A stretch of 50,559 nt of DNA, taken from NCBI RefSeq assembly GCF_000169175.1, contig NZ_AAWS01000063.1, positions 1 through 50,559 on the forward strand, in the 5' to 3' direction. This DNA comes from Microscilla marina ATCC 23134. Its GTDB lineage: Bacteria > Bacteroidota > Bacteroidia > Cytophagales > Microscillaceae. Shown here one piece after another: positions 42,420 through 50,559 of this stretch (positions are counted from its first letter, which is position 1; each line of letters opens with the position of its first letter). The notes beneath the pieces were generated by a model that saw nothing but the letters and a program-made list of their open reading frames with translations, was not told the origin of the DNA and did not search any database. A program made the translations under genes and the position numbers.

Positions 42420-45400
42420 CTAGTTTTTTATCATCAACTCCCAAAAAGCTCTATCTTTCATAAATATAGGTTCTGAACCAGCGAGGTTCACTACACTATA
42501 ATGCTTTTCGAGGTTTTTAATTTCGCTTATTAATCGTTCCTTTGCGCCTTTTTCAAGGTTAAAAAGGCTGTCAATCTCTTTAATTTTGATGTCAGTTACC
42601 TTATGAATAATCCAGGTGAGAATGTAATTAGAGTATTCATTATCACCAGTGGAAAAATGATTCAAAAACTGTGTAGATAAGATAGTTCCTACGCCAAACT
42701 CTCTTCCTTCCTTCAATATTTTGCGTAGTGAATCGAAATTTTTACTTAAGAAATTGTCAGCTTCGTCTACCAATATCATTTTGGTTACTTCCCTTAAGTT
42801 GCCCTCAATGGTACTATGCCCGTTTTTTTGCATCTGAGAGTAAAAAACATTCAAGGTTATGGCCACTACCAGATTTTGAATGCCATCATCATACCCAGAG
42901 AGGTTAATTACTGTAACTCCTTCTATCAGGTCAAATAAAGACTTTGTTTTTGAAGCATCTGGCTCAAAAATCTCAAAATCATATAGTTTTTTTAATGCAG
43001 CGTAAAGGCTGTCTTGGTTTACATCTTCATCGTTGAGGTATATTTCACAAATATCGGCTAGAGAAGGGGGGAGTTTATTCCAGGTAGCTTTATTGGCTTT
43101 ATGTATACCCTTGGCATCATACGACTGCATAATTACATCTTGTAATTTTTGCGATTGCTTAATACCAAGGTTAAAAGCAGTCGTAATGGTTTCCTTAAGG
43201 TTACTGGCAATATGTAAGGGGAGTAGAGGACGACTGTTCTCACTAACGTCAATTGCCAACGGATTATAAGGCAATTGAAAAAGGTCAAATACTTTGGCGT
43301 TGGTTGCTTGTACAAAATCATCTTTGATGTAATCCCCCTTGTAGTCAAATATGAGCATGCCAATAGGGGTTTCATTGACATTATAAGTTGAGTTTTGAAC
43401 CAGTTGAGTAATCAATGATTTTGTAAACTGAGTTTTACCAGTTCCCATAGTACCTATAATCCCTGTATTGGTATGCATTACTTTATCGGTAGAGGTAGGG
43501 TACCAGCGTACTTCTTGTTGGTAATTTACTTCGTGCCCAAACAAGATGTTTAAGGGCTTTTCTTCATTAATCACAAGGTGAGTATCAGATGAGTGACCAT
43601 TGGCTTTTACTTCTACTTGTGCTGATTCAGAGTTTGGGGGCAGGTCTGAGACTGTTTGCGTTACTTGATATTTTTGGTGGAGCATTTGATGTTTGAACTC
43701 TCCGTTTTGGTACCTATCCTTTATTTGTTCTGTAGCTTCCAAAAGATAGTTGTACCCATCAGACTCTAGCAACTCCATCAACAGGCCTTCACCTTGTTCG
43801 CTTACTTTACGTACAAATACGTCTGCCTTGAATGAAACCACTGCGTACTCCCCAATAAAGTCTTTGAGTTTATTGGTAATCGTAAAATCATCGTTTAAAA
43901 GTCGGTAGCGATAATCTTCTAAAACTTTCTGCCAATCGTTGTTTTTTTCAGGCCAAACACCATAAATCTTCATTTTTTCGGCACTAACCAGTACCATTTT
44001 AGCAAAGAAGTTACGGTAAAATTTATGTTGAAAAGTATCTCCCTTTAAGGTAGTGTATATACCTTCTTTAGTGTGGCGGGCTTGTGCTACAGCTTTGCCT
44101 ATTACATTCTGATAGTTTTTGCCCACTTTCACTTCAATAGGGTATAAGTGAAATAAGAGTTTTCCTCCTACTTCTTCTAAGCCTACCATAAGTAAGTCAT
44201 CGCTATGTTTTCCTTCTAAGCCAAGGTTTTTAGCTGAAAATATGCCCTCTTTTTGCTTTAAGCCTGCTCCCCCTGATACACGTAGTACCTCTTCTAGTGA
44301 TATGGGTACCCAGATGATGTTTTCATGATATAAAAAGCCTAAACCTACTTTAACCGCAGATAGAATACTCATTTTTTCACGGTCAAAATGTGAATACTCT
44401 GAGTGCGAAATCAGTTGTAATAACCAGTCTCCATTCAGGGCGTTGAACATGTTGATGATGTCAAGTGTCTGAGCAGTTTGAACCTCGATATTAGGTTTAC
44501 TATTTAGAAACTCCTCAATTACAAATTGGTACTGTTTTGCTTTACGGGTTACAGTAATTGCATCATAGCCACTGGTATTGCTGTACTGATCGCTGTAATG
44601 AATAATTACAATGTCTTTGTTCCCTTTAAAGTAGTTAAGGTCAACCTTTGGGTCAATAAATGTAATCCATTGTGAGTGATTGTAGAGTTGTTCCAGGTCT
44701 TTTTTAGACTCTTCACTGATGATCGTACATATTGCCTGCTCTACATTAAAAGGGTTGTCAGATTTAGCAACATCGATAAGCGCGTTGTAATACACTGCCA
44801 ATTCTTCAAGCAGGTCAAGTTGCTTTAGTGATAGATTCATAGAACCAAACCCAGTGCGGTAACTGCCATTGGTAAAAACAGAAGGAATGTCGTTTACCAA
44901 TCCATGTAGCGAGAGTCCGGTAGCTACGTCAGTAGCCGTGTTATGGGCTACTCTCATTTCCTTGGGCTTAAACTGATAAAAAGAAAGGTGAGCGTATTCT
45001 ACGCCCTTATCTAGTTTTTTGGTATAGAAGTGTACATTTTGCCTAAATACATTGAGTATATCTTCTGGATCATAACGCTCTGTTCTTAGGGTAATACCAA
45101 ACTCATCTTGAATGGCATCCACATCATCATGAAAAGAAAACTCTTCGAATTTGGTAATATAATCGTCGGAGCCGTATATATATACATCAATAGGAAAAAC
45201 TGTCGATTGTTGAATGACAGATTTGTAATAGTTAAAAATACCTTGAAATGCTTCTTTACAATCACCCAGGTTAATCAAATTTATTTTTAGTGGAGCGTGG
45301 GTGCCTTTAATAAAGAGATAGTGAAAGTGAGCAATAAATTCATTTATTTTGTCTTTAATAAGGTTGGCTGCGTAGCGTTTAGAGGCAGAAGAAGTATCTA

Positions 45401-47612
45401 CTTGCGCACTGTGGTAATACAACCACTCCTGAGAATGGGTCTGTTCTATTGGTGCATATAGTTCAATACTTCTACCTTCACCTTGCCCGTAGATGTAAGG
45501 TACAATACCCAGTGGGGTTAATTTACCCGCAATTTCTTTGGGTAACTCCAGCGTATCCAACTCTTCATACAAGGCTAGTTGATAAACTAAGTTGATCGGG
45601 TTTAACGGAGTATATTTAAATCTTTCCTGGCCATGTAGCTCTTTAATCACTCCAATGTTTTCCAGGTTCTGTTGTTGTTTGGTAAGCGGAGCACCTTTGG
45701 TAATACTTTTAAGCTCTTTGAGATAGCAGTGTAGAAAGTCTTTGATAAGTTGGCGTAGCGTATCATTCCAAAAAGTCAAACTAGGCAAAAGCTTGTTATC
45801 TTGGTAATATTTAACAATCAAGTGAAAATGCTCAGCCACAGATGGGGCAATATCTAAGTGTTGTTTACTGATATGTTCACTACTTTGCTCTTGCCAATAG
45901 CATCCCCCTAAACTTATCAGTTTTGCTTCCAGCTTCAGGCTTTGCCGGAAATCATCTCGAACAGTATATTCATTATTCTTTTGCTTGAGCTTTATAACAT
46001 CTTTGTTGTTTTTAACCTCATGAGAGTATTTAAAACTATCTTTTTTCACTCGCTTTTGTTGCCATACTTCCAGACCTGTAATACCTCTGAGCTCTTCGTA
46101 ATCCACCCTGGTGCGAAATGGAATGCTCGTGTTTTTATAGTTTAGAGTAAAGTTTACAAAGCTTTCATCATAATTTGAATCAGGCTTCAACTCTAACCGA
46201 GTGTCTTCATACAAATGATAGGTTCCGTCAGCTATCAAACCCTCTGAGTCTATACCTTCCTGATCTTCGTTAAAGGTTAAAACGTCATCAATATTATCTG
46301 TCCTGATCTCAATAAACTGTCCATTAGCTTTTATGTTTATTACATAATTCGTTTTGATGCTTTTGAGTAACTGTTCTGGCAGGGGGAGTATAAAAACACG
46401 AAATTCAAAATTGGTTTTGTCATTGCTTACTTTGTCAACATGAGTGTAAGTAACCTTACAATAGGCAGTATCCTGGGCATCTTTTGGAGCAAGCTTTAGG
46501 TTAATCTTATCTTTTGTATTGGCATACTCTACACTTAGATTACTATCAATAGGACAGCTTATATCACTTTTTTTAGGATTTACATTAAACTGGCAGGTAA
46601 GCTCAATGGGGTCTTTAGGAGTGCTTGCATCAGGCAAGTGGTTAAATATAATGATATTGCGCTGACGTTGTTTGGCCTTGGTATTTCCTTCTGGCTTTTC
46701 CCAGATTATTAATTGATTCTTGAGTGTGGTTTCAATATACTCTGGCTTATCCCCTTTCTTTTTCTGTTCTTCCCATTCATGTACCTGTTCAAAGTTTGCC
46801 GAAAACCAAGGTTGTTCCTGAGAACCATCTTTTTGTTTTTTCTCCCCAGTTTTACTCAAGGCATTTACCCCAGCAGATGCAAAGTGTTTCTCCAGATCGT
46901 CCGATGGGTTTCCGTATTTGTGTGTCTGGTCTACTGTATCAAAGAGCCTTCGGTTTGACTGAATCCTTTTGTTGATATTTTTTTCTTCTTTGATAGAATG
47001 CAGCTCGTTGTCTTTAAATAAGCCCAGAGATTTATATTGAGTGTCAGAAATTTCCTGAGCTGCAAATATTTCTAAGAATACCCGAAAATCAAACAGGGAA
47101 TGATTATCTTCAAATAAATCAGACTTTTGTTGCTCTAAGGTGTTCAAGAGTATTTTTCGTTCATGGCCTTTTAGAAACTTTTCTTCTTTGATTTTTTCCT
47201 TGATAGTTTCCTTGATTACATCTATGTGTAAAGGCATTCCTTCCTTCAACAGACTTTCGGTTCCTCCGGTAAGGCTGTCTAGTTGGGTATTATGAATAAA
47301 CAGAATGGCCGTATCAGTGAAGATTCCTTCGTTTTTACTGACTTCATTCCTGAGCTTGGTTAGGAAGTCTTCCGTAGTTTCAGCATTGTTACAAGCTACA
47401 ATGAGTTTGATGTTATCAATTGGCAGGTAATGAACTTTGTAAGATGCCTCAGTATAATCAAATGCCTCTAAGTCAAAAGCTTCAAATTGTCCCTGTACTT
47501 GTTCAGGTTTTTCGAAGTAAATATTATATCTATCGCCTGGTGCTAATCCTTTGGTCTTAAAGTGTTCCAGTACTGCACTTGTAATGTATTGATGAATTAA
47601 GTCCTTGTTCAT
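42420..47612 (-). CDS. dptH: DptH: phosphorothioation-dependent restriction ATPase
   Basis: The 1730-residue protein has the DptH layout. The N-terminal ~1330 residues are of unassigned function and lack recognisable motifs, apart from a hydrophilic, Lys-rich stretch at ~240-320. The C-terminus is a HerA/FtsK-type ATPase: Walker A in GIIGTMGTGKTQFTKSLI (~1377-1394), FDYKGDYIKDDF (~1425), Walker B in KMILVDEADNFLSK (~1608-1621), and GVGTILSTQFLNHFS (~1638). DptF-G-H restrict DNA that lacks phosphorothioate; DptH probably supplies ATP-driven movement. It is 6 bp behind dptG and 4 bp ahead of the GHKL ATPase gene. Confidence 0.9.
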   Translation of the reverse strand: MNKDLIHQYITSAVLEHFKTKGLAPGDRYNIYFEKPEQVQGQFEAFDLEAFDYTEASYKVHYLPIDNIKLIVACNNAETTEDFLTKLRNEVSKNEGIFTDTAILFIHNTQLDSLTGGTESLLKEGMPLHIDVIKETIKEKIKEEKFLKGHERKILLNTLEQQKSDLFEDNHSLFDFRVFLEIFAAQEISDTQYKSLGLFKDNELHSIKEEKNINKRIQSNRRLFDTVDQTHKYGNPSDDLEKHFASAGVNALSKTGEKKQKDGSQEQPWFSANFEQVHEWEEQKKKGDKPEYIETTLKNQLIIWEKPEGNTKAKQRQRNIIIFNHLPDASTPKDPIELTCQFNVNPKKSDISCPIDSNLSVEYANTKDKINLKLAPKDAQDTAYCKVTYTHVDKVSNDKTNFEFRVFILPLPEQLLKSIKTNYVINIKANGQFIEIRTDNIDDVLTFNEDQEGIDSEGLIADGTYHLYEDTRLELKPDSNYDESFVNFTLNYKNTSIPFRTRVDYEELRGITGLEVWQQKRVKKDSFKYSHEVKNNKDVIKLKQKNNEYTVRDDFRQSLKLEAKLISLGGCYWQEQSSEHISKQHLDIAPSVAEHFHLIVKYYQDNKLLPSLTFWNDTLRQLIKDFLHCYLKELKSITKGAPLTKQQQNLENIGVIKELHGQERFKYTPLNPINLVYQLALYEELDTLELPKEIAGKLTPLGIVPYIYGQGEGRSIELYAPIEQTHSQEWLYYHSAQVDTSSASKRYAANLIKDKINEFIAHFHYLFIKGTHAPLKINLINLGDCKEAFQGIFNYYKSVIQQSTVFPIDVYIYGSDDYITKFEEFSFHDDVDAIQDEFGITLRTERYDPEDILNVFRQNVHFYTKKLDKGVEYAHLSFYQFKPKEMRVAHNTATDVATGLSLHGLVNDIPSVFTNGSYRTGFGSMNLSLKQLDLLEELAVYYNALIDVAKSDNPFNVEQAICTIISEESKKDLEQLYNHSQWITFIDPKVDLNYFKGNKDIVIIHYSDQYSNTSGYDAITVTRKAKQYQFVIEEFLNSKPNIEVQTAQTLDIINMFNALNGDWLLQLISHSEYSHFDREKMSILSAVKVGLGFLYHENIIWVPISLEEVLRVSGGAGLKQKEGIFSAKNLGLEGKHSDDLLMVGLEEVGGKLLFHLYPIEVKVGKNYQNVIGKAVAQARHTKEGIYTTLKGDTFQHKFYRNFFAKMVLVSAEKMKIYGVWPEKNNDWQKVLEDYRYRLLNDDFTITNKLKDFIGEYAVVSFKADVFVRKVSEQGEGLLMELLESDGYNYLLEATEQIKDRYQNGEFKHQMLHQKYQVTQTVSDLPPNSESAQVEVKANGHSSDTHLVINEEKPLNILFGHEVNYQQEVRWYPTSTDKVMHTNTGIIGTMGTGKTQFTKSLITQLVQNSTYNVNETPIGMLIFDYKGDYIKDDFVQATNAKVFDLFQLPYNPLAIDVSENSRPLLPLHIASNLKETITTAFNLGIKQSQKLQDVIMQSYDAKGIHKANKATWNKLPPSLADICEIYLNDEDVNQDSLYAALKKLYDFEIFEPDASKTKSLFDLIEGVTVINLSGYDDGIQNLVVAITLNVFYSQMQKNGHSTIEGNLREVTKMILVDEADNFLSKNFDSLRKILKEGREFGVGTILSTQFLNHFSTGDNEYSNYILTWIIHKVTDIKIKEIDSLFNLEKGAKERLISEIKNLEKHYSVVNLAGSEPIFMKDRAFWELMIKN

Positions 47613-47618
47613 AGCTTC

Positions 47619-49106
47619 TTATTGTATGGTCTTTACATATTGGGCATCCCCACTGTCACTTTTTTTCTCCAAAAGATTGATTTTTTCAAACAACTTAACA
47701 ATTTCTTTTTGACTGCTTGGGTCAAAAAAAAGTCCTCGCTTATTATATTCAACCCATAGATTTTTAAGCCTTATTTTTGGATGTTTTCCCAGACAAAGTT
47801 TAGTAATAAACAACAAAGTGTGTTGGTCAAGGCTTAAGGACTGCCCCAAACGCCCACGGTTGCGAACAAAGTTCAGCTTACAAAATTCTGTGATCCAAGC
47901 TTGATACCTACTATAAGGACTATCCCTTTCACTATGGATAAATTGATAGTCAATGGCTGTCCATAACTTATGGAGGTGATGGTGTACAGGTGCATCAGCC
48001 AGGCTATAACGAGGCTGGTATGTTTGTTCAAAATCTGCCCAACTGCTCCCTGGTCTAAAAGGTTTATCCATATGGGCTTCCATTTTTTGTTGATAGAATT
48101 GGGTGATTTCTTCAAGCTTCTGGGTAAGTTCTGTTTGTTCAGCGGAATCAAGTGCTTCTATTTTAACTTTTATCTGCTGAAAGTTGCCTTTAAAAAATGA
48201 TTCCCCTTTGTATTCAATATAACTAATAAGCTCAAAGAAATTTACAAAGGAAAAGATATTACGAGCCTTGCTTTCAAATAAACTCCAGCCATTTTGATGG
48301 CTTATTCTAGACTTAGATAAGGTTTCCCATTCCAAAGTAAAAAATATACTTTGATTAAAGTCATCAAAAAAATGATTTAGGCTGAGCGTGAGCTGCTTTA
48401 AATAGTTAAAGTAGTAATACTTAATGAGCAAAGGAAAATAAGCAATGAAAAAACTTTTATCTTCCAACATAAAGGCTAAATCCTGGCGGAACATCTCTGT
48501 AATTTCAGGTACAAAATTCTGATAAATATCAAAGCCTTTATGGTTATTTTTATTGGATTTTACTTCGGGTAAACTGCTCAGTATAAGTTGGTAATAAATA
48601 TTGCTTACCGATTTTTGACTCGTTTTTTTTGAGGCTTTACTTTTTAATTTTTCATCAAAAAATATAGTGTAAAAAAACAAGCTTATATTTTCAAGAATCC
48701 CAGTTGGTTTTTGAAAGTTGATGTATGAAAAAATACGTTCATCGAATATAAACAGGTTACCCTGAGTATCAAAAGCCACTTTATTAAGTATAGTTTCTAT
48801 TTGTGGCTTATCTTCAGCCTTTACTTGTGATTTAGTTAAAACCTTGTCGATGATTTCTTCTTTATATAGTAGCTTTTTATCGGGCTTTTCTTGATTATGG
48901 ATCATCCGATAACACTCACTAGCAATGCCCTGAAAAGCCGTAAGGTCTTTTTTAACACTGTTTTTTTCTCCTCTAATTTTACTATCGTTGGTTACAAAAG
49001 GAAGTAGCTTGAAATTTTTGTTAGTAGTGTGCCTAAACTCTTTCTTTCCTTTTCTGTCTTTCAGATAGTTATTCTCTAATTCTTTAGTTTTTATTTCAAA
49101 GTCCAT
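47619..49106 (-). CDS. dptG: DptG: phosphorothioation-dependent restriction protein
   Basis: The call rests mainly on its place between dptF and dptH and on overall likeness to DptG: a basic N-terminus (NNYLKDRKGKKEF), a segment with NSVKKDLTAFQGIASECYRM, NIYYQLILSSLPEVK, an aromatic-rich middle (YYFNYLKQLTLSLNHFFDDF, SRISHQNGWSLFES) and a C-terminal winged-helix-like part (HTLLFITKLCLGKHPKIRLK, NKRGLFFDPSSQKEIVKLFE). At 495 residues it is somewhat long for the family. No catalytic motif is visible. Gaps of 2 bp to dptF and 6 bp to dptH indicate one operon. Confidence 0.82.
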   Translation of the reverse strand: MDFEIKTKELENNYLKDRKGKKEFRHTTNKNFKLLPFVTNDSKIRGEKNSVKKDLTAFQGIASECYRMIHNQEKPDKKLLYKEEIIDKVLTKSQVKAEDKPQIETILNKVAFDTQGNLFIFDERIFSYINFQKPTGILENISLFFYTIFFDEKLKSKASKKTSQKSVSNIYYQLILSSLPEVKSNKNNHKGFDIYQNFVPEITEMFRQDLAFMLEDKSFFIAYFPLLIKYYYFNYLKQLTLSLNHFFDDFNQSIFFTLEWETLSKSRISHQNGWSLFESKARNIFSFVNFFELISYIEYKGESFFKGNFQQIKVKIEALDSAEQTELTQKLEEITQFYQQKMEAHMDKPFRPGSSWADFEQTYQPRYSLADAPVHHHLHKLWTAIDYQFIHSERDSPYSRYQAWITEFCKLNFVRNRGRLGQSLSLDQHTLLFITKLCLGKHPKIRLKNLWVEYNKRGLFFDPSSQKEIVKLFEKINLLEKKSDSGDAQYVKTIQ

Positions 49107-49108
49107 AG

Positions 49109-50509
49109 CTATATTTTTTCAAATTGGTACTTACCAAAATCGTCTTTGCTTAAACGATAACCATTCTTTGATTTACCATTATTTTCATGGAATATGAGTG
49201 GCGTGTTTTGACTGTTTAGACCAATGATTTTATCTACGATATGCACAAAGTTGATATGATTACTCTTATCAAGCTTGTTAGGGCGGTATCCTTTGATTAC
49301 TTTTTGCAAAAGTTGGTACAATTCATAATCTATTGATATCTCTAAGCTTTCTTCTGGGTTGCCCTCTACGCCATAGTATAGGGTAATTATGTCTTTAAAT
49401 TTTTTGAGGTTTTTTTGAGGAACTGAAATATCACGAGGGTGAACCTTTGGTTTAAGCTTAAGACGCTGACTTATCTTATATGTATCTTGTTTATGACCAA
49501 TAAATACATTGACCATGTCTGCTTGAAAAGCATTGCCGTTCCACCTATAAATAGCTTCTTTTATGTCTTTATATAGTTGTTGGTAGGGAGCACTTTCTGG
49601 GGTAGCCTCACTATTAAAGTAATAAAGGCTTTGTAAGTATTTTTGATATATTTGATTTCCCAATACCTCATTTTGCTGATTGGTCTTGAAGTAATGCCAA
49701 CGAGTAAAAAGATTAATAAGTAGCGTGTAATTACTTTTTTTGTGCGTTTTATCTTGAAACCCCTCAGTTAAAAATCTATGAAAAAAAGAGTTTTCCTTAG
49801 GCAAGCCTGCCTCTCTTTCAAATGTATCTTTTACTTTGTCTGTTGTAATTAGTTGAATAATGGTTTGATCCAAGTCTTCTTTACGTTCATTTACTGGGTC
49901 AAGCAAGTGTAAATGTTTGTAAATGGCTGATAAGTCTGGATGTTCAAACAAGTAGTTGGGATGTATATTATTGATAAACGTTTTTACCTGATAACGTTTT
50001 ACTTTGGTGTATACCTCGGCTGTGCTCAGTGGGGCAAGCTCTAACGGAACAACTAAGTCGTGTAAAAAATTAAGTAGTGCCCTTACCGATATCAAGTGTT
50101 TGTATTGCACAATACATTTGATAAGCAAGTGAGTGAGTTTTTCTTGTACCTGCTTTTCCATCACAAACTCATAATTGAACTTGATAGGACATTTTTCAGC
50201 TAGTTCACAGCTCACACAGTGGTTTTGATAACTTGCCCAAACAGGGTTGGTGGGGGTGTTCTGAGTAAGTCGTTTGAACAGAGATAAAATAACCTCAGAG
50301 TTGGCTCCTTGCTCGGTCAGTTCATATAGGTGGTAGTCTGCAAAGTTTACATGAGAAAACACATCCGAAACTTTCTTAGTGTCTTTCTCGGTATCAGTAT
50401 CCAGTATATTATTTTGTTTTACGTATGCTTGTAGTTGTCCAAAGTTGGTTCCTCTTTCGGCAAGAAAGTTTGTCAAAGTCCAGGTTAACCGCCAGATGAT
50501 TTTATCCAT
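49109..50509 (-). CDS. dptF: DptF: restriction protein, apparently lacking its N-terminal part
   Basis: The 466 residues match the middle and C-terminal parts of DptF: LAERGTNFGQLQAYV near the start, a Cys set CVSCELAEKCP (~97-107) known from this family, FLHDLVVPLEL, HLLDPVNERKEDLDQTIIQL and a C-terminal IVDKIIGLNSQNTPLIF. DptF proteins normally open with a nucleotide-binding (P-loop) region, which is absent here. The frame is closed by TAA 27 bp upstream of the ATG, so the missing part would have to lie in another frame or a separate gene beyond the right edge. dptG follows after 2 bp. Confidence 0.8.
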   Translation of the reverse strand: MDKIIWRLTWTLTNFLAERGTNFGQLQAYVKQNNILDTDTEKDTKKVSDVFSHVNFADYHLYELTEQGANSEVILSLFKRLTQNTPTNPVWASYQNHCVSCELAEKCPIKFNYEFVMEKQVQEKLTHLLIKCIVQYKHLISVRALLNFLHDLVVPLELAPLSTAEVYTKVKRYQVKTFINNIHPNYLFEHPDLSAIYKHLHLLDPVNERKEDLDQTIIQLITTDKVKDTFEREAGLPKENSFFHRFLTEGFQDKTHKKSNYTLLINLFTRWHYFKTNQQNEVLGNQIYQKYLQSLYYFNSEATPESAPYQQLYKDIKEAIYRWNGNAFQADMVNVFIGHKQDTYKISQRLKLKPKVHPRDISVPQKNLKKFKDIITLYYGVEGNPEESLEISIDYELYQLLQKVIKGYRPNKLDKSNHINFVHIVDKIIGLNSQNTPLIFHENNGKSKNGYRLSKDDFGKYQFEKI

Positions 50510-50559
50510 GACTTGGTCTGTAGTTTCATCTTGAAGTTATGCAGTGATTTTCTAGAGTA

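Larger units (their letters stand above)
34570..50509. other. DNA phosphorothioation (Dnd-Dpt) defence island
   Basis: Plus strand: dndA, then dndC-dndD-dndE. Minus strand: dptF-dptG-dptH followed by a GHKL ATPase and a methyltransferase-fold protein, converging on dndE with a 4-bp overlap of stops. A HIT-domain gene lies antisense between dndA and dndC. dndB is absent from the window. The island is visibly more A+T-rich than the blocks at 6-33 kb, consistent with horizontal transfer. Confidence 0.85.

Overview
The window looks like chromosome of a marine, gliding, Cytophaga-type Bacteroidota (Microscilla-like; genus is inference). The support is a giant secreted protein with SprB-type repeats and a type IX secretion C-terminus, a lipoprotein with Kelch-like repeats, a pretoxin-HINT protein, phage structural genes of the kind seen in Bacteroidota phages, and a TTTG-N19-TAACTTTA promoter of the Bacteroidota type in front of dndC. 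No rRNA, tRNA or CRISPR array was seen.

Region 1 (1-5.7 kb) is disturbed. It holds an isolated phage tail tape-measure gene with a 3' frameshift, a C-terminal remnant of an Xre-type repressor, a complete IS4-type insertion sequence (perfect 16-bp inverted repeats, 9-bp target duplication, frameshift near the transposase start), a second Xre-type regulator with its own 3' frameshift, and a SiaC/DUF1987 gene coupled to it by TAATG.

Region 2 (5.7-21.7 kb, all minus strand) is a block of surface and secreted proteins: a 1.5-kb-residue pretoxin-HINT protein, a fibronectin-type secreted partner directly upstream of it, a cytoplasmic-looking protein made of ten helicase-associated (HA) repeats, the SprB-type adhesin and a Kelch/IPT lipoprotein. 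Intrinsic terminators after the adhesin and lipoprotein genes separate the transcription units.

Region 3 (22.0-33.6 kb, minus strand) is a partial contractile-tail prophage. In transcription order it has a hypothetical gene, a replication organiser-like gene, an AntA/AntB-type antirepressor, an A+T-rich membrane protein, a small head protein, a ClpP-type protease-scaffold fusion, major capsid, a hypothetical gene, DUF2586 sheath, tail tube, a tail assembly chaperone with a canonical A AAA AAG -1 frameshift site, DUF6046 and a C5 cytosine methyltransferase that contains a second, family-like ORF in another frame. Terminase, portal, baseplate, lysis and integrase genes are not seen. The tape-measure gene expected after the chaperone is missing there; a repeat-bearing spacer occupies the spot, and a tape-measure gene lies about 21 kb away on the other strand.

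Region 4 (34.5-50.5 kb, A+T-rich) is a DNA phosphorothioation defence island. dndA (cysteine desulfurase) and dndC-dndD-dndE on the plus strand would place sulfur in the DNA backbone. The opposing dptF-dptG-dptH operon encodes the matching restriction complex. Two further genes, a GHKL/MORC-type ATPase and a methyltransferase-fold protein, follow dptH with almost no spacing and end tail-to-tail against dndE. This pair is the best candidate for an undescribed addition to a Dnd system. dndB is not in the window, and the dptF reading frame lacks the N-terminal nucleotide-binding part expected for the family.
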